DNA from: Plasmopara viticola
Lineage: Eukaryota > Oomycota > Peronosporomycetes > Peronosporales > Peronosporaceae
NCBI GenBank assembly: GCA_001695595.3
Contig: MBPM02000001.1
Location: 1,984,001 to 2,048,000, forward strand
Direction: 5' to 3'
Length of the DNA: 64,000 nt
The notes below the pieces were generated by a model, which had not been told where the DNA came from, did not search any database, and worked only from the letters and a program-made list of their open reading frames with translations. Within the stretch, counting starts at the first letter, position 1, and every line of letters starts with the position of its first letter. Shown piece after piece: positions 48,430 to 59,807 of this stretch. The position numbers and the translations under genes are program-made.

Positions 48430-49048
48430 TGGATGGTTTGACGTCGAAAATTTGAGTTCACTTTAACTAAGCCGCAGCTCGGCTTGAGAAATTTTTCACA
48501 GAATTCTGGGTCTTTCCCTTCTTTTAAATAATCGAACGCTACCGCTAAGTCATTTTTAGCTGTGGTATTTTTTGTCCACTATAACGAGGGCGCTGTTGGA
48601 TCTTATAAACGGCAGTCTTCGCAATTGTAGGTTGTGTGAGAGCTGACGGAGCTTCATTTTTTTCGGATAAAAAGCTGCTCTCGACGAAGCCCAAACGCGA
48701 TCTCGGGCACAAAATACCCAAGTACAGTAAAGTTATAGGTAAAGGTAAGGATTCAGCTTCCGATTCAAAGATCTGAAATACCACGTGCACCAGATTATCT
48801 CTCTTAGGTATTAAGCGTCGTGACTCGTTATCACTACTTAAAGTTGCTAACGCAGCCGTCTTTTCAGAACAACACAAGCCAGCAGGACTTCTGAGTAGTG
48901 CTAATCGTCCATCCAACAAATGTGGGAGGTGGTTAAACTCATCTCGGAACTTTTGCGAGAGCTGAATAGACAGTTTACCCGTGTGTGCGTAGCGTAGGTT
49001 GACTTCAATGATATCAAGTGGGAAAAAGTCGCGCAGCCTCTTGCACAA
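48430..49048 (-). pseudogene. unknown coding relic
   Basis: An open frame of 167 codons at 48545-49048 (KTAALATLSSDNESRRLIPK, FQIFESEAESLPLPITLLYL) is followed, past several stops, by another coding-like stretch near 48330-48450 in a different frame (FDVKPSTGTTTDETDSSDD). The composition is that of a real, acidic Ser/Thr-rich protein, but I recognise no family, and the break between the parts suggests decay or an unrecognised intron. A hypothetical gene remains possible. Confidence 0.3.
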
Positions 49049-49302
49049 AGAACGCTCTTACAGTGACCTATTTCATACTTCCAAAAGGATTTGCCAGCGG
49101 AATAAATTGAAAGAGACTGATTCATTTTTCACACTAATTTTTGACCTTTTCCAACCTCGAATTTTGTGTATGCAATAAGTTTAACTCTACAGCTTAGGCA
49201 GAGATTATGTCAATTTTGGTATACCACCAAAATCAATAAATGCATGAATTGATTTTAGTGCTTGTCGTGCACAAGGAGCCATCACTGCTACTTTCTCCAG
49301 GA

Positions 49303-49426
49303 AGCCATCTTTGATACAAAAGTTTTATAAAATAGTTGTTCTCTCTCAGGTCGTCAGCCAGTCAAGCCATCTTTGACATAAAAGTTTCATGTAACGGTTG
49401 TTCTCTCTCAGATCGTCAGTCAGTTA
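49303..49426. repeat. 62-bp tandem repeat, two units
   Basis: Two adjacent units (49303-49364, 49365-49426), each starting AGCCATCTTTGA and containing GTTGTTCTCTCTCAG and TCGTCAG. They differ at several scattered positions, so the duplication is not very recent. Confidence 0.75.
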
Positions 49427-49735
49427 ATTTTTTGTTGTTCCGCGCAAGCGCATGCCAAGAAGGCGGTGTATAACGCATTGAAGTGTATTAGGACTCAAAA
49501 CGGTCATTTAAAAATTCACAACCAGCATTTCATCATAGAGGTTTTCTCCTTCAAAGGCTATTACTCTATTATTGAAACTTTGAAAGGCTACTTTAAATGC
49601 GTGATTTCTGCTAGCGACCTTTTTGGATATCTTGAGCAAGGAATCCCTCGAAACGCCCAAGCCGTTACTTCGAACGATGAAGACCTGAAGTACGATAAGT
49701 TTCCGAAAGCACGTAATGCTTCAGCTAGCGATTAG
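49427..49735 (+). mobile_element. possible Ty1/copia gag relic
   Basis: The frame ending at 49735 reads KKAVYNALKCIRTQNGHLKI, a poorly conserved middle, then SASDLFGYLEQGIPRNAQ and LKYDKFPKARNASA. The spacing of a DLW-like motif, a G-x-x-P segment and a later YDK...KA helix resembles the start of copia-type Gag. No protease, integrase or RT was found downstream, though coding-like scraps follow (e.g. 50280-50400). A guess, not a firm call. Confidence 0.3.
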
Positions 49736-52422
49736 TAAAATGGAATCTAAATTCTATCAACTTCCAACATACTAGAGCCCCGCATGAACAATTTAGTGAA
49801 CACCAAAAACCTAATAGAAAGTTGAATCTTGTCGGCTCTTTTTCAGAGTCTAGCAGTACCGGCGAATCATTAAACATTCATAAGCCTCGACTTACTCGTC
49901 AAAGGTGGCTGACAGCACGAACATATCAAAGTGCCTTTGGGACGTGTTCAGTCAGCAAAGCCGGAGAACAGACAGCAAAACTATCAATGGCGCGGAAGAG
50001 CCCCCTTTTTTTAAGAGCGACGTTCAAGTTTAACATGAGTGGAATCAGAAGGATGTCAAGCTACATGACAATAACAAATGATATTAGCAGATAATTTATG
50101 CCGACCTTATCACCTTGATTTAGCTACCAAAGCTCCTTTTTGAAGGAAATCGACAAGGTCGCACACGTAGCAATAGTGACATTACCACATATTAATAGAA
50201 GATACGTGGGATTGCTATAGTACGGCCACTAATAATGGATCAGAAATGGATGAGTTGATCGAGCCAATGCAAAGGGAAGGTATAGGCCAACCTGAAAGTC
50301 AGGCTTGGGCGACTCAGTAGAGAAAAGCTTCGCGGTAAAGCAAGATCGCTAACGACTTACGAAGTCCATGACGACGGACTACCTTTCCAGTGTCCCCAGG
50401 TAGGTAAGTTCTATTTGATCTGATCTCGAAGCTAGTAGTATTTACAGACTTATCACACTTTGGTTTGGGGACGTCAATAAGCTAGGCAGACTAACTAATG
50501 TATCAGGGCGGATTCTAGTGATCCGGATTATACAGCGGTATGTATAAGATTATGCGGATCTCAAGAGGCAAAGGTCGCCGGTAAACATACATATGATTCA
50601 GTAAAGTGCGATGAACCATGTCCTATGTTTGTCTCAATTTCACTAGGAGACTAAAGACTTGAAGTACAAGTGATCGGTGTACAGGGTATGAAGTGGCCAT
50701 GACGCGTCGAACAAGTTTTGTTCACACAATCTTTGAAGGTCATGAAAAGTTTGTGTGTTACAAATTTACAGCAAGCAAATCAACCGGACAAGACTGGAAT
50801 CTAAGTTTTACGTCTAACTTGTGCAGGACAATAATAGCCTTTTGGAGCAGGTTGAGCACGCTATAGTGACAAACTGATTATAAGTCAATGAACGATTGGT
50901 AGATTCACGTGTGAGATCAGAAGTTTTGTCATCGCGAGGGTGTCAACGTCGAGAGGAGTATATCAGACTCCGCATTTGCATCTTGAAGTTGTCATCTTTT
51001 AGATCTAGTGTACTGTATGAAGCCCAACTGGACGTGCTGAAAAGCGACTGAACATACTGCAAGCGATACGTTTTTTTCCTTTACATCAATGCTTGTGCGA
51101 GTACTCTTGTGCTGTCCGGCTTGTTAAAAGCAGAGACTAGATGCTACATTTTACTCGACGTCTGAGCACAGAAAGTCAGTGATAAATACAAAATCTCGAT
51201 TTTCGCCTCTCGCCATCCTTTGACTCTTCTAAGAAGAAGACCTCAACTAGGTCCCACTTCTCTTGTGAGCGTGGACGTGGCCTTTACGGAGCTTTGCACT
51301 TGCCACCTGGTCAGTTTCTGGCCTCACCCTTTCATCCTGTGGGAGCTTCGAGAATAAGTATCTGAAAACTACATTGGGTGTCCTAAAAAAAATGCTAGAT
51401 CCTTGAGATCCTTTAATATATCGAATACAATAGCTTGACTAATGTATCTTCATCGAGGTGCTAAACTTTCAGAGTGTACTTTAGCTCTTGGTCGATTTCC
51501 AGTAGGGCGTCGGGTCGCATGCAGAATATGGTGCCGTCAGAGATCGCCAAATTTGCCTTTCATTGGACTTTATCGCATCATTAAAATCCATGTCTATGAA
51601 AACGTTGAATGTAAAACACTCACCTTCTCTGCCTTGCACGTCGATGGAAAATGTTCGAGCCAAAAAAGCACATTAATTTAGCTGAGTCGAATGGGCGATG
51701 GTACTAAAAATTGATTTTAGAGTCAGGATAAGTCGAAATAGTAGAGACAGTCTACTCAAAAGGTATGTGAAAAGTCGTTAAACTGAGATGAAATTTTTTT
51801 GCTCTCTGGCATTGACATACATGATGCCGTCAAATGCAAATGCATCAAGTCGATGACAACAACCCGAATGTTCATGAGTAAGAAGTTTTTACCTCGCCTT
51901 TGCTTTTGCTCGATTTTCACATTAAATGATTGAAAGGTGTTGTGGAGACCACTTTCTTTTGGTGCTATGTTCCTCTCACACGTGCAACTCACTGCCCGAA
52001 GGAATGTTGTGCGAAACTCAAGGTACCATAAATTGAATTTGATGATGAAATGTAAGTAGCGAACCTATTATACAAATTGTTTAATAAAACAGGATAGTAA
52101 GCGTTGAAAATATCATTCTTAAATGCTTACACAAACAGTATTTTTACCGCGTATACACAGAAACACTACATCGGCAAAGGCGAGAATATGTATACCAAGT
52201 AGTGGAGCGAGCTGACACAGCAAGCTTCACGAGTTTGCAACCCAGCACGGGGGCAGCAGCTATACATCAAGCAAAACTACTCTATCTACCGAATGAGTCT
52301 TGACATTCTAGTGATTTGAATTAGTTGAGTGAGACGGGATAGTTTTGTTAAAACACAGATGGTTACTAAATTTTTACGAAAGATACAGCTTCTATCATAA
52401 CGCTATATATTTAATTGCACAA
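49736..52422. other. gene-poor stretch
   Basis: Short frames at 49822-50094 (+) and 51442-51681 (+) without recognisable content. Retroelement debris is possible but cannot be shown. Confidence 0.4.
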
Positions 52423-52431
52423 GCTGCACGA

Positions 52432-53636
52432 TCTTGGAAAAGGTTGGGGTGACGCCCTCCTTCCGAGCGCGGGAGCTAAATGCTCGCGCGGGGGCTTAAT
52501 GCTCGCGCGGGGGCTAAATGCTCGCGCGCTTCGGGCAGGTGCTCTCGGGCATCTGCAGGTCTCTAACGAGTCTCACCCTCGACGCGACGGTCTCCAGCAC
52601 CAGGCCAAACCCCCATATACGCCCTTAACCGCGCCAACCGCATCCGGATTGGCTCGTTTAATGTGAATTCTCTAGGTTCGAAGCGCAAGAAACACGAAAC
52701 ACTCCCCAAAGATCTCCGGCGCTACCGCGTCGATATCCTTGGCCTCCGAGAAACCAAGATCTACGATAGAGGTGAGCACCGCATTGACGACTTCCTTCTT
52801 CTAACTCTGAAGAAAAAAAAAAACCAAGCCAAGTTCGAAGTCACCGAAATCCGCCGCCACTGCAACCCGTCAGGCGCCACTCGACACGCCCGAGCCCGAG
52901 AAGAAACCTGGCGCCACACTAAGAAGCTCGGAACACTCCTCGGCGATATTGAAGATCTATCCCGACGCAAGTCCCTTGCCACCCTCGCGCTCCACCGCCT
53001 CTGGTCCGTCTGGCTCCGCCCCACGCTCATCTCACCCAAGACCCGCATTCGACTGTACAACACCTACGTTCTACCGATTCTGTTGTACAACTGCGCCACC
53101 TGGGCTCTTACCAAGTCAGAGCTCCACGGCCTCGAGAGTTTCCATCGCTGCCAGCTTCGCTACGCTCTTGGCTATCGCTACCCCCGACACATTTCGAATG
53201 CAAGACTCTACGACCTCTGAGATGAGCGGCCACTGAGACTACGACCGACACAAGCTCGCTGGCGCTTGTTTGGCCATGTACTTCGCCGCAATCCCGACAT
53301 TCCAGCTAACCTCCAGATGCGTGCCTACTACTTCTCCACCGCAGCAAAATGGCGCGGACGTCCCCGCACCACGCTCTCCTCAACACTCGACCACGACCTT
53401 GTTTCCTGTGGCTTCGGCTTTCGACTCCGGACAGCACAAGACCTCGAAGTGCTTCGTACCCTTGCACAAGACCGAAAGAAATGGAAGACCCTCACGACCT
53501 CGGTGCTGGATGCACTGCCCGCCGAACGAGACCCGACGTATGCGGACACCACTCTATGCCGTGGACTAGCCAGACTGAGCCTAGCACGTGCATACCTTGG
53601 CAACGCGATAACGTAATACATTACATTACATTACCT
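52432..53636 (+). mobile_element. LINE (non-LTR retrotransposon), internally deleted, copy B
   Basis: A 1.2-kb element flanked by GCTGCACGA (52423-52431 and 53637-53645) and ending in ATTAC repeats in place of poly(A). It starts with the same GGAAAAGGTTGGGG as the short elements and carries three copies of a 19-bp 5' unit (GCGCGGGGGCTAAATGCTC type). One frame, 52636-53616, begins with an APE-type endonuclease N-terminus (IRIGSFNVNSLG, RRYRVDILGLRETKI). It then jumps, after an A-rich spot near 52815, to the region behind the reverse transcriptase (RIRLYNTYVLPILLYNCATW, then CQLRYALGYRYPRHISN, ARWRLFGHVLRRNPDIPANL). The whole RT and the endonuclease catalytic core are missing. Only one stop, TGA at 53218, interrupts the joined frame. 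Copies A, C and D are shorter relatives. Confidence 0.85.
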
Positions 53637-53645
53637 GCTGCACGA

Positions 53646-54338
53646 ATCCCGTTTGGTACTGTAAAAAAACAAATTTGCTGAGAAATACTTAAATCTCTCA
53701 AATTGCCCAGTCCTTCTGGTTGAAGTTGAGAAATTGTCCGTAACAAAACTTTTTGTTTTTTGGTTGAAGTTGAGGCGGCGAATGTTATTGCTGTTAAAAC
53801 TTCTGACAAGAATATGGCGAGTGTGATAATCATTTGGTCGGAGCGCACGAGAATAGCGATGGACTGAGAAGATTTCTTACTGACCGATGGCTGTGATGCC
53901 CATGGCAACGCCATGGTACAACAATGAATCTGGCAAGGCAGCAAAACTGAGCTAAAGGGCGAGAAGTAGATTTACACTGGGAGTGTGCCCGACACCACAG
54001 ATCAAAATTTCTTTGTTCAGTAGCGCAATTCACCGATGCTGAGCGATCATATGGCAATTGTAATATTCTATTGATCTCCCTCACAACCAAGACGCTAATT
54101 TTTTGGAAGTGTAAGTTCACGCCGTCTCCTGCTGGCAGCATGCTGCTCGTGGCGAGTCTATCACACCCGGGTAGAAGATAAAACTTAAAGTTTTAATGAG
54201 AATGAATTTTATTGATGCAACGCATTGCGTCCAATTTATTACAGATAGTACCATTGCATTATAAATTTACTGTTTCACGTGTTGATTGCTGCAGCCCGAA
54301 TACTGGGCTTATAGATAAAACAAATGGTGCCCCGAATC
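53646..54338. other. intergenic with unassigned minus-strand frames
   Basis: Overlapping minus-strand frames at 53621-53944 and 53830-54141; the first has coding-like composition (SKKSSQSIAILVRSDQM, VLLRTISQLQPEGLGNLRDL). The family is unknown. The LINE at 52432 may have inserted into this relic. The part next to 54339 is the 3' side of the following gene. Confidence 0.3.
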
Positions 54339-55328
54339 TCAGTGCCATATAGCAGGCACAGCCTTCTCAATGATTGAATTTGAAAGTGCTCGCACGTCCT
54401 GGTCACGTGATGCCTCGAAGGCACGCAATCGATTTAATCCGTCGTGTTGCAAGAGAGAGTTGCAAAACACCGTAAGTTTGGTCATATTACGGTGGTCCAC
54501 GGACAGGTAGAAACTGAGCACGTCATGAAGATTGTTTAGTGCCCGTTTAACTTCGTGAAGTTCCGGCACGGGATCGATTGTAGCCTTTGCCATGGCAGTA
54601 TTAATTACAAGAGGCGATGGAGCCGTCGGAGACTGCGCTCGAGCGAGAACTGTAAGCTCCTCAATGCAGTCAGCCGGGTGTTCTTGCAGCATCTTAAGCC
54701 GGTCATCACTCAGATCGAGCGTATTGTTCGAAAGCCGCCGGTTATTTGCCGAAGCAGGATCGGTGTTACTAGCCGCCCGTGCTTCCTCGTTCGCCTTAAC
54801 TGTGCCAGCAATTTCCTCTTCAAGCCTCCGAAGCAGCACACGACGACGTAACATGTCTGCACGCTGAATATTGGCTTGCTTTAGAGCGTCGCTTTCACTT
54901 TTCCGGCGCCGAGCATTACGATCCTTTCGTGCAGCCAACGCGGCCTCAGAGACTCTATTATGAGGTGACAAGACGCTTGCGGGGGAAGACCGCATGTGCG
55001 AGAATCGCCGATGAATCCTACATCGTTTAACCCCATCCTCGTCGCTAGAGCCACAGTCAATGTCTCCAGTCCCGAGCGATTTGTGTTTGCGAAATTTGAT
55101 CCGTTCAAGCAGCAAATTGTGCGCTTTTTGATTGTGCAAGTGGCGCTCGGACGAGGCGTGGACGATCGCTGCATACTGTTTGTCCAGACGCTTCTCATAC
55201 TCGGGCGCCACGACAAAGTAAGATAGAAGTGCCACGGCTACGACCACGACGCTTAGCACCAGCACTACAAGTTGAGCCTCCGTGTATCCGGCAGTGACTG
55301 CCATAAAAGAGGCCAGTCCTCGCTCCAT
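54339..55328 (-). CDS. membrane-anchored protein of unknown function with ARM-like C-terminus
   Basis: Intact single-exon frame, 329 residues from ATG 55328. Near residues 19-41 is one hydrophobic helix (QLVVLVLSVVVVAVALLSYF), without the look of a cleaved signal peptide. It is followed by a basic, probably helical middle (RKDRNARRRKSESD, RRRVLLRRLEEEIAG) and a Ser/Ala-rich linker. The C-terminal 80 residues form a helical repeat (VKRALNNLHDVLSFYLSVD, FCNSLLQHDGLNRLRAFEAS, DVRALSNSIIEKAVPAIW) that resembles armadillo-type units. I recognise no named family. A single-pass protein with a large soluble C-terminal part facing the cytosol is the simplest reading. An in-frame GTG further upstream is not needed. 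No partner genes nearby. Confidence 0.65.
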   Translation of the reverse strand: MERGLASFMAVTAGYTEAQLVVLVLSVVVVAVALLSYFVVAPEYEKRLDKQYAAIVHASSERHLHNQKAHNLLLERIKFRKHKSLGTGDIDCGSSDEDGVKRCRIHRRFSHMRSSPASVLSPHNRVSEAALAARKDRNARRRKSESDALKQANIQRADMLRRRVLLRRLEEEIAGTVKANEEARAASNTDPASANNRRLSNNTLDLSDDRLKMLQEHPADCIEELTVLARAQSPTAPSPLVINTAMAKATIDPVPELHEVKRALNNLHDVLSFYLSVDHRNMTKLTVFCNSLLQHDGLNRLRAFEASRDQDVRALSNSIIEKAVPAIWH

Positions 55329-57143
55329 TAGGCTATTTAGTAAGAATAAGCAAAGGATGAATAACACTCTTCTTTCTCAGTCAATTAACAAGTGGGCGAT
55401 AGGCGATCCTGAGGTGCGGTATCCTCCTCGTTGGCAGAGGCTGCAAATGGCCGATGCGACGTGCAGAATACGTTGTGCACGTTCCTCTGATCTTCCCGCG
55501 CCTTTCCTCCAGCGTTTCTTTCTGTTTTTTATTGTCCAGCGAGCTTATAAAGTCTCTCGACTATTGCACCGCCAAGTCAGAGAGCGTGTGAGTCCAGCTA
55601 GCAAGCTTGGCTTAGTCGGAGTGCTGGTCAGTGAAATCGTAGGCGTTGCAGGCGAAAAACGACGTGACGAAGATTAGCAGAAGCTTTGGCGAGGCAAAGT
55701 ATGTCTGCTAATTCTTGTCACAAGAAAAATGGAAGCTTATGGCCTTGACCTCGACCCTTTGTCCCCCGGCCCGATTCTTATGTGACTATAAGCGTTCGCA
55801 ACGTTGACGATAAGAGGCCTAAGTTGGACTTGAAGTAGGCGGAGATCTAAGGACTTATTCTTATCACTTGCTGGTCGATCGCATGGCATGAGGCTACTAT
55901 ATATAAAGCGGTTCATGTATAGAGAGGAAACGACGTGCTGTCGTTGCCGAAGCGTGCAATGAATTAACTTGCGTACGGGGAGGCAAACGCCGCCCTCAGC
56001 CGCGCCTTGGACCACGCGTCTATGCCTCGTCTATATTAGAGGCTACATTTTGTCCCGATTCGTTATTTATTAGAGCTAATACCGCATGTCGCACGGCGTT
56101 TATAATGTACTGAGTCTAATATTAAGTATGTTTCACAGAATTTATAGTAGGCCATAAATATACATTTAAATAAAGGAATATTAGCACAAGAGACCTTAAT
56201 GAGCCCTAACCTCAACAGTGCTGTCATCAATCGAGAGTAACCAATTTTTACCCGACTGTTCAGTCAGCTCACACAATAGCTGCGGAAAGTTGTTTTGCTC
56301 CAGCCCCTTTAATCTTAGTGCATGAAACCCTTTTAAACACTAATTGGCGAAAGTGCCACTTTAGCTTAATCCATGCGCACACTAGTTTTCTACTGATAAT
56401 CTCACCAAGTGTATTCATGGTTTGAGCCTGGTATAAGGCTCAATCGATGCACGCACTGGTTTCTATCAAATGTCATGTGCGTGCGATACGCTAGTCAATT
56501 ATAACACTGCAATTGACCACCAGTGCATTCGCGTTAAGCTTTGCTATTAAACGCCAGTCTCAGATAATAGGTCGCGTTGCCTACACGTACCCACATTTTT
56601 GTATCAGAATCACGAAGCAAGTCCACCATAGCTTACCGAACGACCTTTATTGATCGCAAGTCTATTAGTATCGACGGCACTTACATTATCAGTATGGCTT
56701 GTAAGGGTTTTAACAATGCTAGGCGATACATTTGATATAATGTTAAGCTGAGCTCCATTTCATGTATGATAGTGTTTTTGATGTATGCTGGATAAAGATC
56801 AGAACCTAGAAAACAGGCTGTGCTTCACGTCCAGCTGTGTAGCAGTGGTTTGCATCAGTGACGCGCTTGAAATACAAACAAGTACACAGTATGGAGATTA
56901 CACAACAAAAGACTTCGACCTAAGGACATAGTAGCCTAAGTGGTGTGTTTGGATGCAAGAAGCGCCTGTGATTTGCTGAATTCTGATCGACTGACTGGTC
57001 TGTTAAGTACCGAATACGATATTTGTGTTTAATTAGTATCAATGCAATGGACGGGAGCATAAATTTAAATATGCCAAGTGCCTAAAAGGCGCGCACGAGC
57101 TCCGTTAATATGCCGGAGTGGGTCGACTACCTGGCACGCGTTT
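55329..57143. other. intergenic, no gene recognised
   Basis: The first few hundred bases include the promoter side of the 329-residue membrane protein gene. Frames at 55282-55677 (+) and 55737-56015 (-) have no recognisable content. The rest is AT-rich. Confidence 0.45.
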
Positions 57144-57587
57144 TTAAAATGTCGTATCGGTTGGATGGTGGCGGTATACCTGTGACGTGCTTCCAAAATG
57201 TGTGGCTCTTGCAAACAATATCACTTCCAAAACGCTATTGTTCGCAGGCATCTGGTCGACTTGTAGCAACGACATAGTTAGTCTTCTATCATCTTTAAAA
57301 TACCGTGCTGTTTTAAAGCCATCAAACATGAAGCTGCCGGATATATCACAAGATCGATATTTGTCACATTTTCGAGTAGCTTGACGATGCCATCGACTTT
57401 CCGTCCGCAACCATAAGATGTTCAAAAATCGTATCAAGCGATGCAGTGTACTCATTACTAATTTTTGTGTTAATAGCCTCATGGTGAACCTCAAATAAAA
57501 GTCGACTTCTTCGCCGAGGCCACTACCTGCAAACGTGGCACAGCCATTGGCCTTTTGGAGCTGCGCGGACCATGTTCCTCTCATCAT
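57144..57587 (-). pseudogene. unknown coding relic
   Basis: Although one frame is open over 147 codons, the more protein-like reading switches frames: SRLLFEVHHEAINTKISNEY and ASLDTIFEHLMVADG in one, then VKLLENVTNIDLVIYPAASC and LMALKQHGILKMIED in another. This helical pattern could come from an ARM/HEAT-type protein, but no family is recognised. Probably a pseudogene. Confidence 0.3.
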
Positions 57588-57829
57588 CGAGTTTTGTAGT
57601 GAACTCCATGGTTTGCAAGATCACACTATGTGTTTTTGTCAATTGACTTCGGCTTTGTTAGCAGTGAGCAGGTTTGAATAGTCGACGTCTCCACGGCTGT
57701 GTTTCTTGCTAATTTAGACTATCGTGAAACTGTCTAAACTTCCTCCGTTCGCACAAATCATGATGGGTAAATTTTGACTGATTTACGCCTTCAACAATTC
57801 CGAAAATCGTGTTTTAGATTTACGAAAAA

Positions 57830-58160
57830 TCACATTAAAGGGCGAATGCCAAAGAAGGCAGCACAAGGCAGCACAGACTTTAGTGTTGTTCGTGGCGTCG
57901 AATATAATTCGAAATCCTTACTTGGAAAGAATAGATAAGTCTTACTTTCTTGATCAACGAAGTCAAGATGGTCACAAAAGCCGAAGAAACACTGCTCTGT
58001 GCAAGTGCACTTAAGTCGATTTTTATGCAAAGTGAGGTCTTTCCATTTGCAGATAGCCCAACAAGAATAGTAGCCTGTGCTCGACACTGCTTTACACCGG
58101 GAGATGCTACAAAAATGTGAATGTATTGACGTCCTTGCCAAAAATGCTTTGGCAAATGCG
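57830..58160 (-). pseudogene. P-loop GTPase-like fragment (possibly SRP receptor beta)
   Basis: A minus-strand frame (57880-58155) contains ATILVGLSANGKTSLCIKI, with a Walker A pattern G-x4-GKT (GLSANGKT). It is followed by SSVSSAFVTILTSLI, which resembles the switch region with TSL of the SRP receptor beta subunit, the ER-membrane GTPase that anchors the SRP receptor. Nothing beyond the first third of such a protein is seen, and the context is gene-poor, so I infer a decayed fragment. The P-loop is visible; the family name is tentative. Confidence 0.3.
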
Positions 58161-59431
58161 GCTTTTATAAATTAAGGTGGGACTAATTCACAATAATTCC
58201 CTATCAGACAAAAAAGTCGTCCAAATCCATTTTATTGCCTACTCCGATCCTCAACGACCGGGATACCGAACGGGAAGATCACATAGTTCAAATATTATAG
58301 GTAGTACCAAAACACATTCAAATTTGATCTTATGATTAAGTCTCCAAAGGACACACTTCAATTCCTTAATACCAGAAATAGTGAGGAATCGTTCACCACA
58401 TCTTTTGCGCCCCCTCTATACGAAATGCTGTGCGATCAAAGTATACAAGAGACACTTATCACAAACGACTGCTGCGTTGGAACGAAACAATTGATACTGT
58501 ACGCTGACAATTGCTACAAGCAAAGCATAAACAACTACAGAGCCGCGAGCACAAATTGATATGAGCTACCTGGGGTATGTTTGACCGTAAACTTTTGAAG
58601 GTAACGCTCAGAAATCTTCTTGTTGAAATGTCATGCGTATTCGTGAATACAGCGACAGTGTAGATACCTGAGCAAGTAAACAATTGTGCGAGCAATTAAT
58701 GTGGCAGAAAGCAGCGGCACAGCTGTTTATGCATCACAGGAAAGTGACTTCTTCAAGGAGAGCACAAAAGAATATATCAGAGCTGTCGATAATTTGACAA
58801 TTGAAGTGTTATTAAGCATTTTATATGGAAAGAGCAAGTCCAGCTTTTAAGTGCCGTAAGTGTCTATTTCATAAAGTCAATGGTAAAAAGTTGCCTAATT
58901 GAATTGACGATTTTTGGATACCTGAAGAGAGGGGGTGAAAACTTGACCGAGCATGAAATGGCTTGTTCAGCCAAACTCAAACCATTTGTTTAAGCCAAGC
59001 GGTAAAGAAGACACCAGGATTGAAGTAAAAAAAGAGGTGCGTCAAGCTTGTCCATTCTTGACGGTAATTAACCTATATAAAATCAAGATTCGAGTATCAT
59101 GGCGCAGAACCATAGCCGCATATATATAAAAAGCTAGATATATGTCAAGGCAAAGCGTACATCCAAAGCTTAAATGTCGATTAAGGAGTAGAACAAAACA
59201 GAAGCTGACTGGCACTCACATAGGCAAAGAGATTTACAGCTTGTATGCCACGAAGCCGCTATTTGAAGAAGTCTTATCGAACCAAACACATTGACTTATA
59301 AGGTACCAACGTTAAATGCACATTGAGCTATGAATTTAGCACAACATGCAAAGACAATCTTTCGGATTTATAATTCAAATACGAGAATAGGCACTGCTGT
59401 TTAACCCTTTGCATGTAATTTATTATAATAC
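58161..59431. other. gene-poor stretch
   Basis: A 75-codon frame at 58332-58559 (+) and a coding-like trace near 58690-58840 (+) (INVAESSGTAVYASQESDFF) are unassigned. Nothing else. Confidence 0.4.
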
Positions 59432-59446
59432 ACAGTCCTTCTTAGT

Positions 59447-59792
59447 CTTGGAAAAGGTTGGGGTGACGCCCTCCTTCCAAGCGCGGGGGCTAAATACTCG
59501 CGCGGGGGCTAAATGCTCGCGCGCTTCGGGCAGGTGCTCTCGGGCATCTGCAGGTCTCTAACGAGTCTCACCCTCGACGCGACGGTCTCCAGCACCAGGG
59601 CGCCACCTGGGCTCTTACCAAGTCAGAGCTAAACAAAATAATTGAAGACCCTCCCGACCTCGGTGCTGGCTGCACTGCCCGCCGAACGAGACCCGACGTA
59701 TGCGGACACCACTCTATGCCGTGGACTAGCCAGACTGAGCCTAGCACGTGCATAATTTGGCAACGCGATAACGTAATACAATACAATACAAT
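59447..59792 (+). mobile_element. LINE-derived short element, copy D
   Basis: Third short copy, with two copies of the 19-bp 5' unit and a tail of TACAA repeats. Flanked by ACAGTCCTTCTTAGT (59432-59446) and ACAGTCTTTCTTGGT (59793-59807), 13 of 15 identical. It has the same internal junctions as copies A and C, with AAACAAAATAATTGAAG at the second one. Confidence 0.85.
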
Positions 59793-59807
59793 ACAGTCTT
59801 TCTTGGT

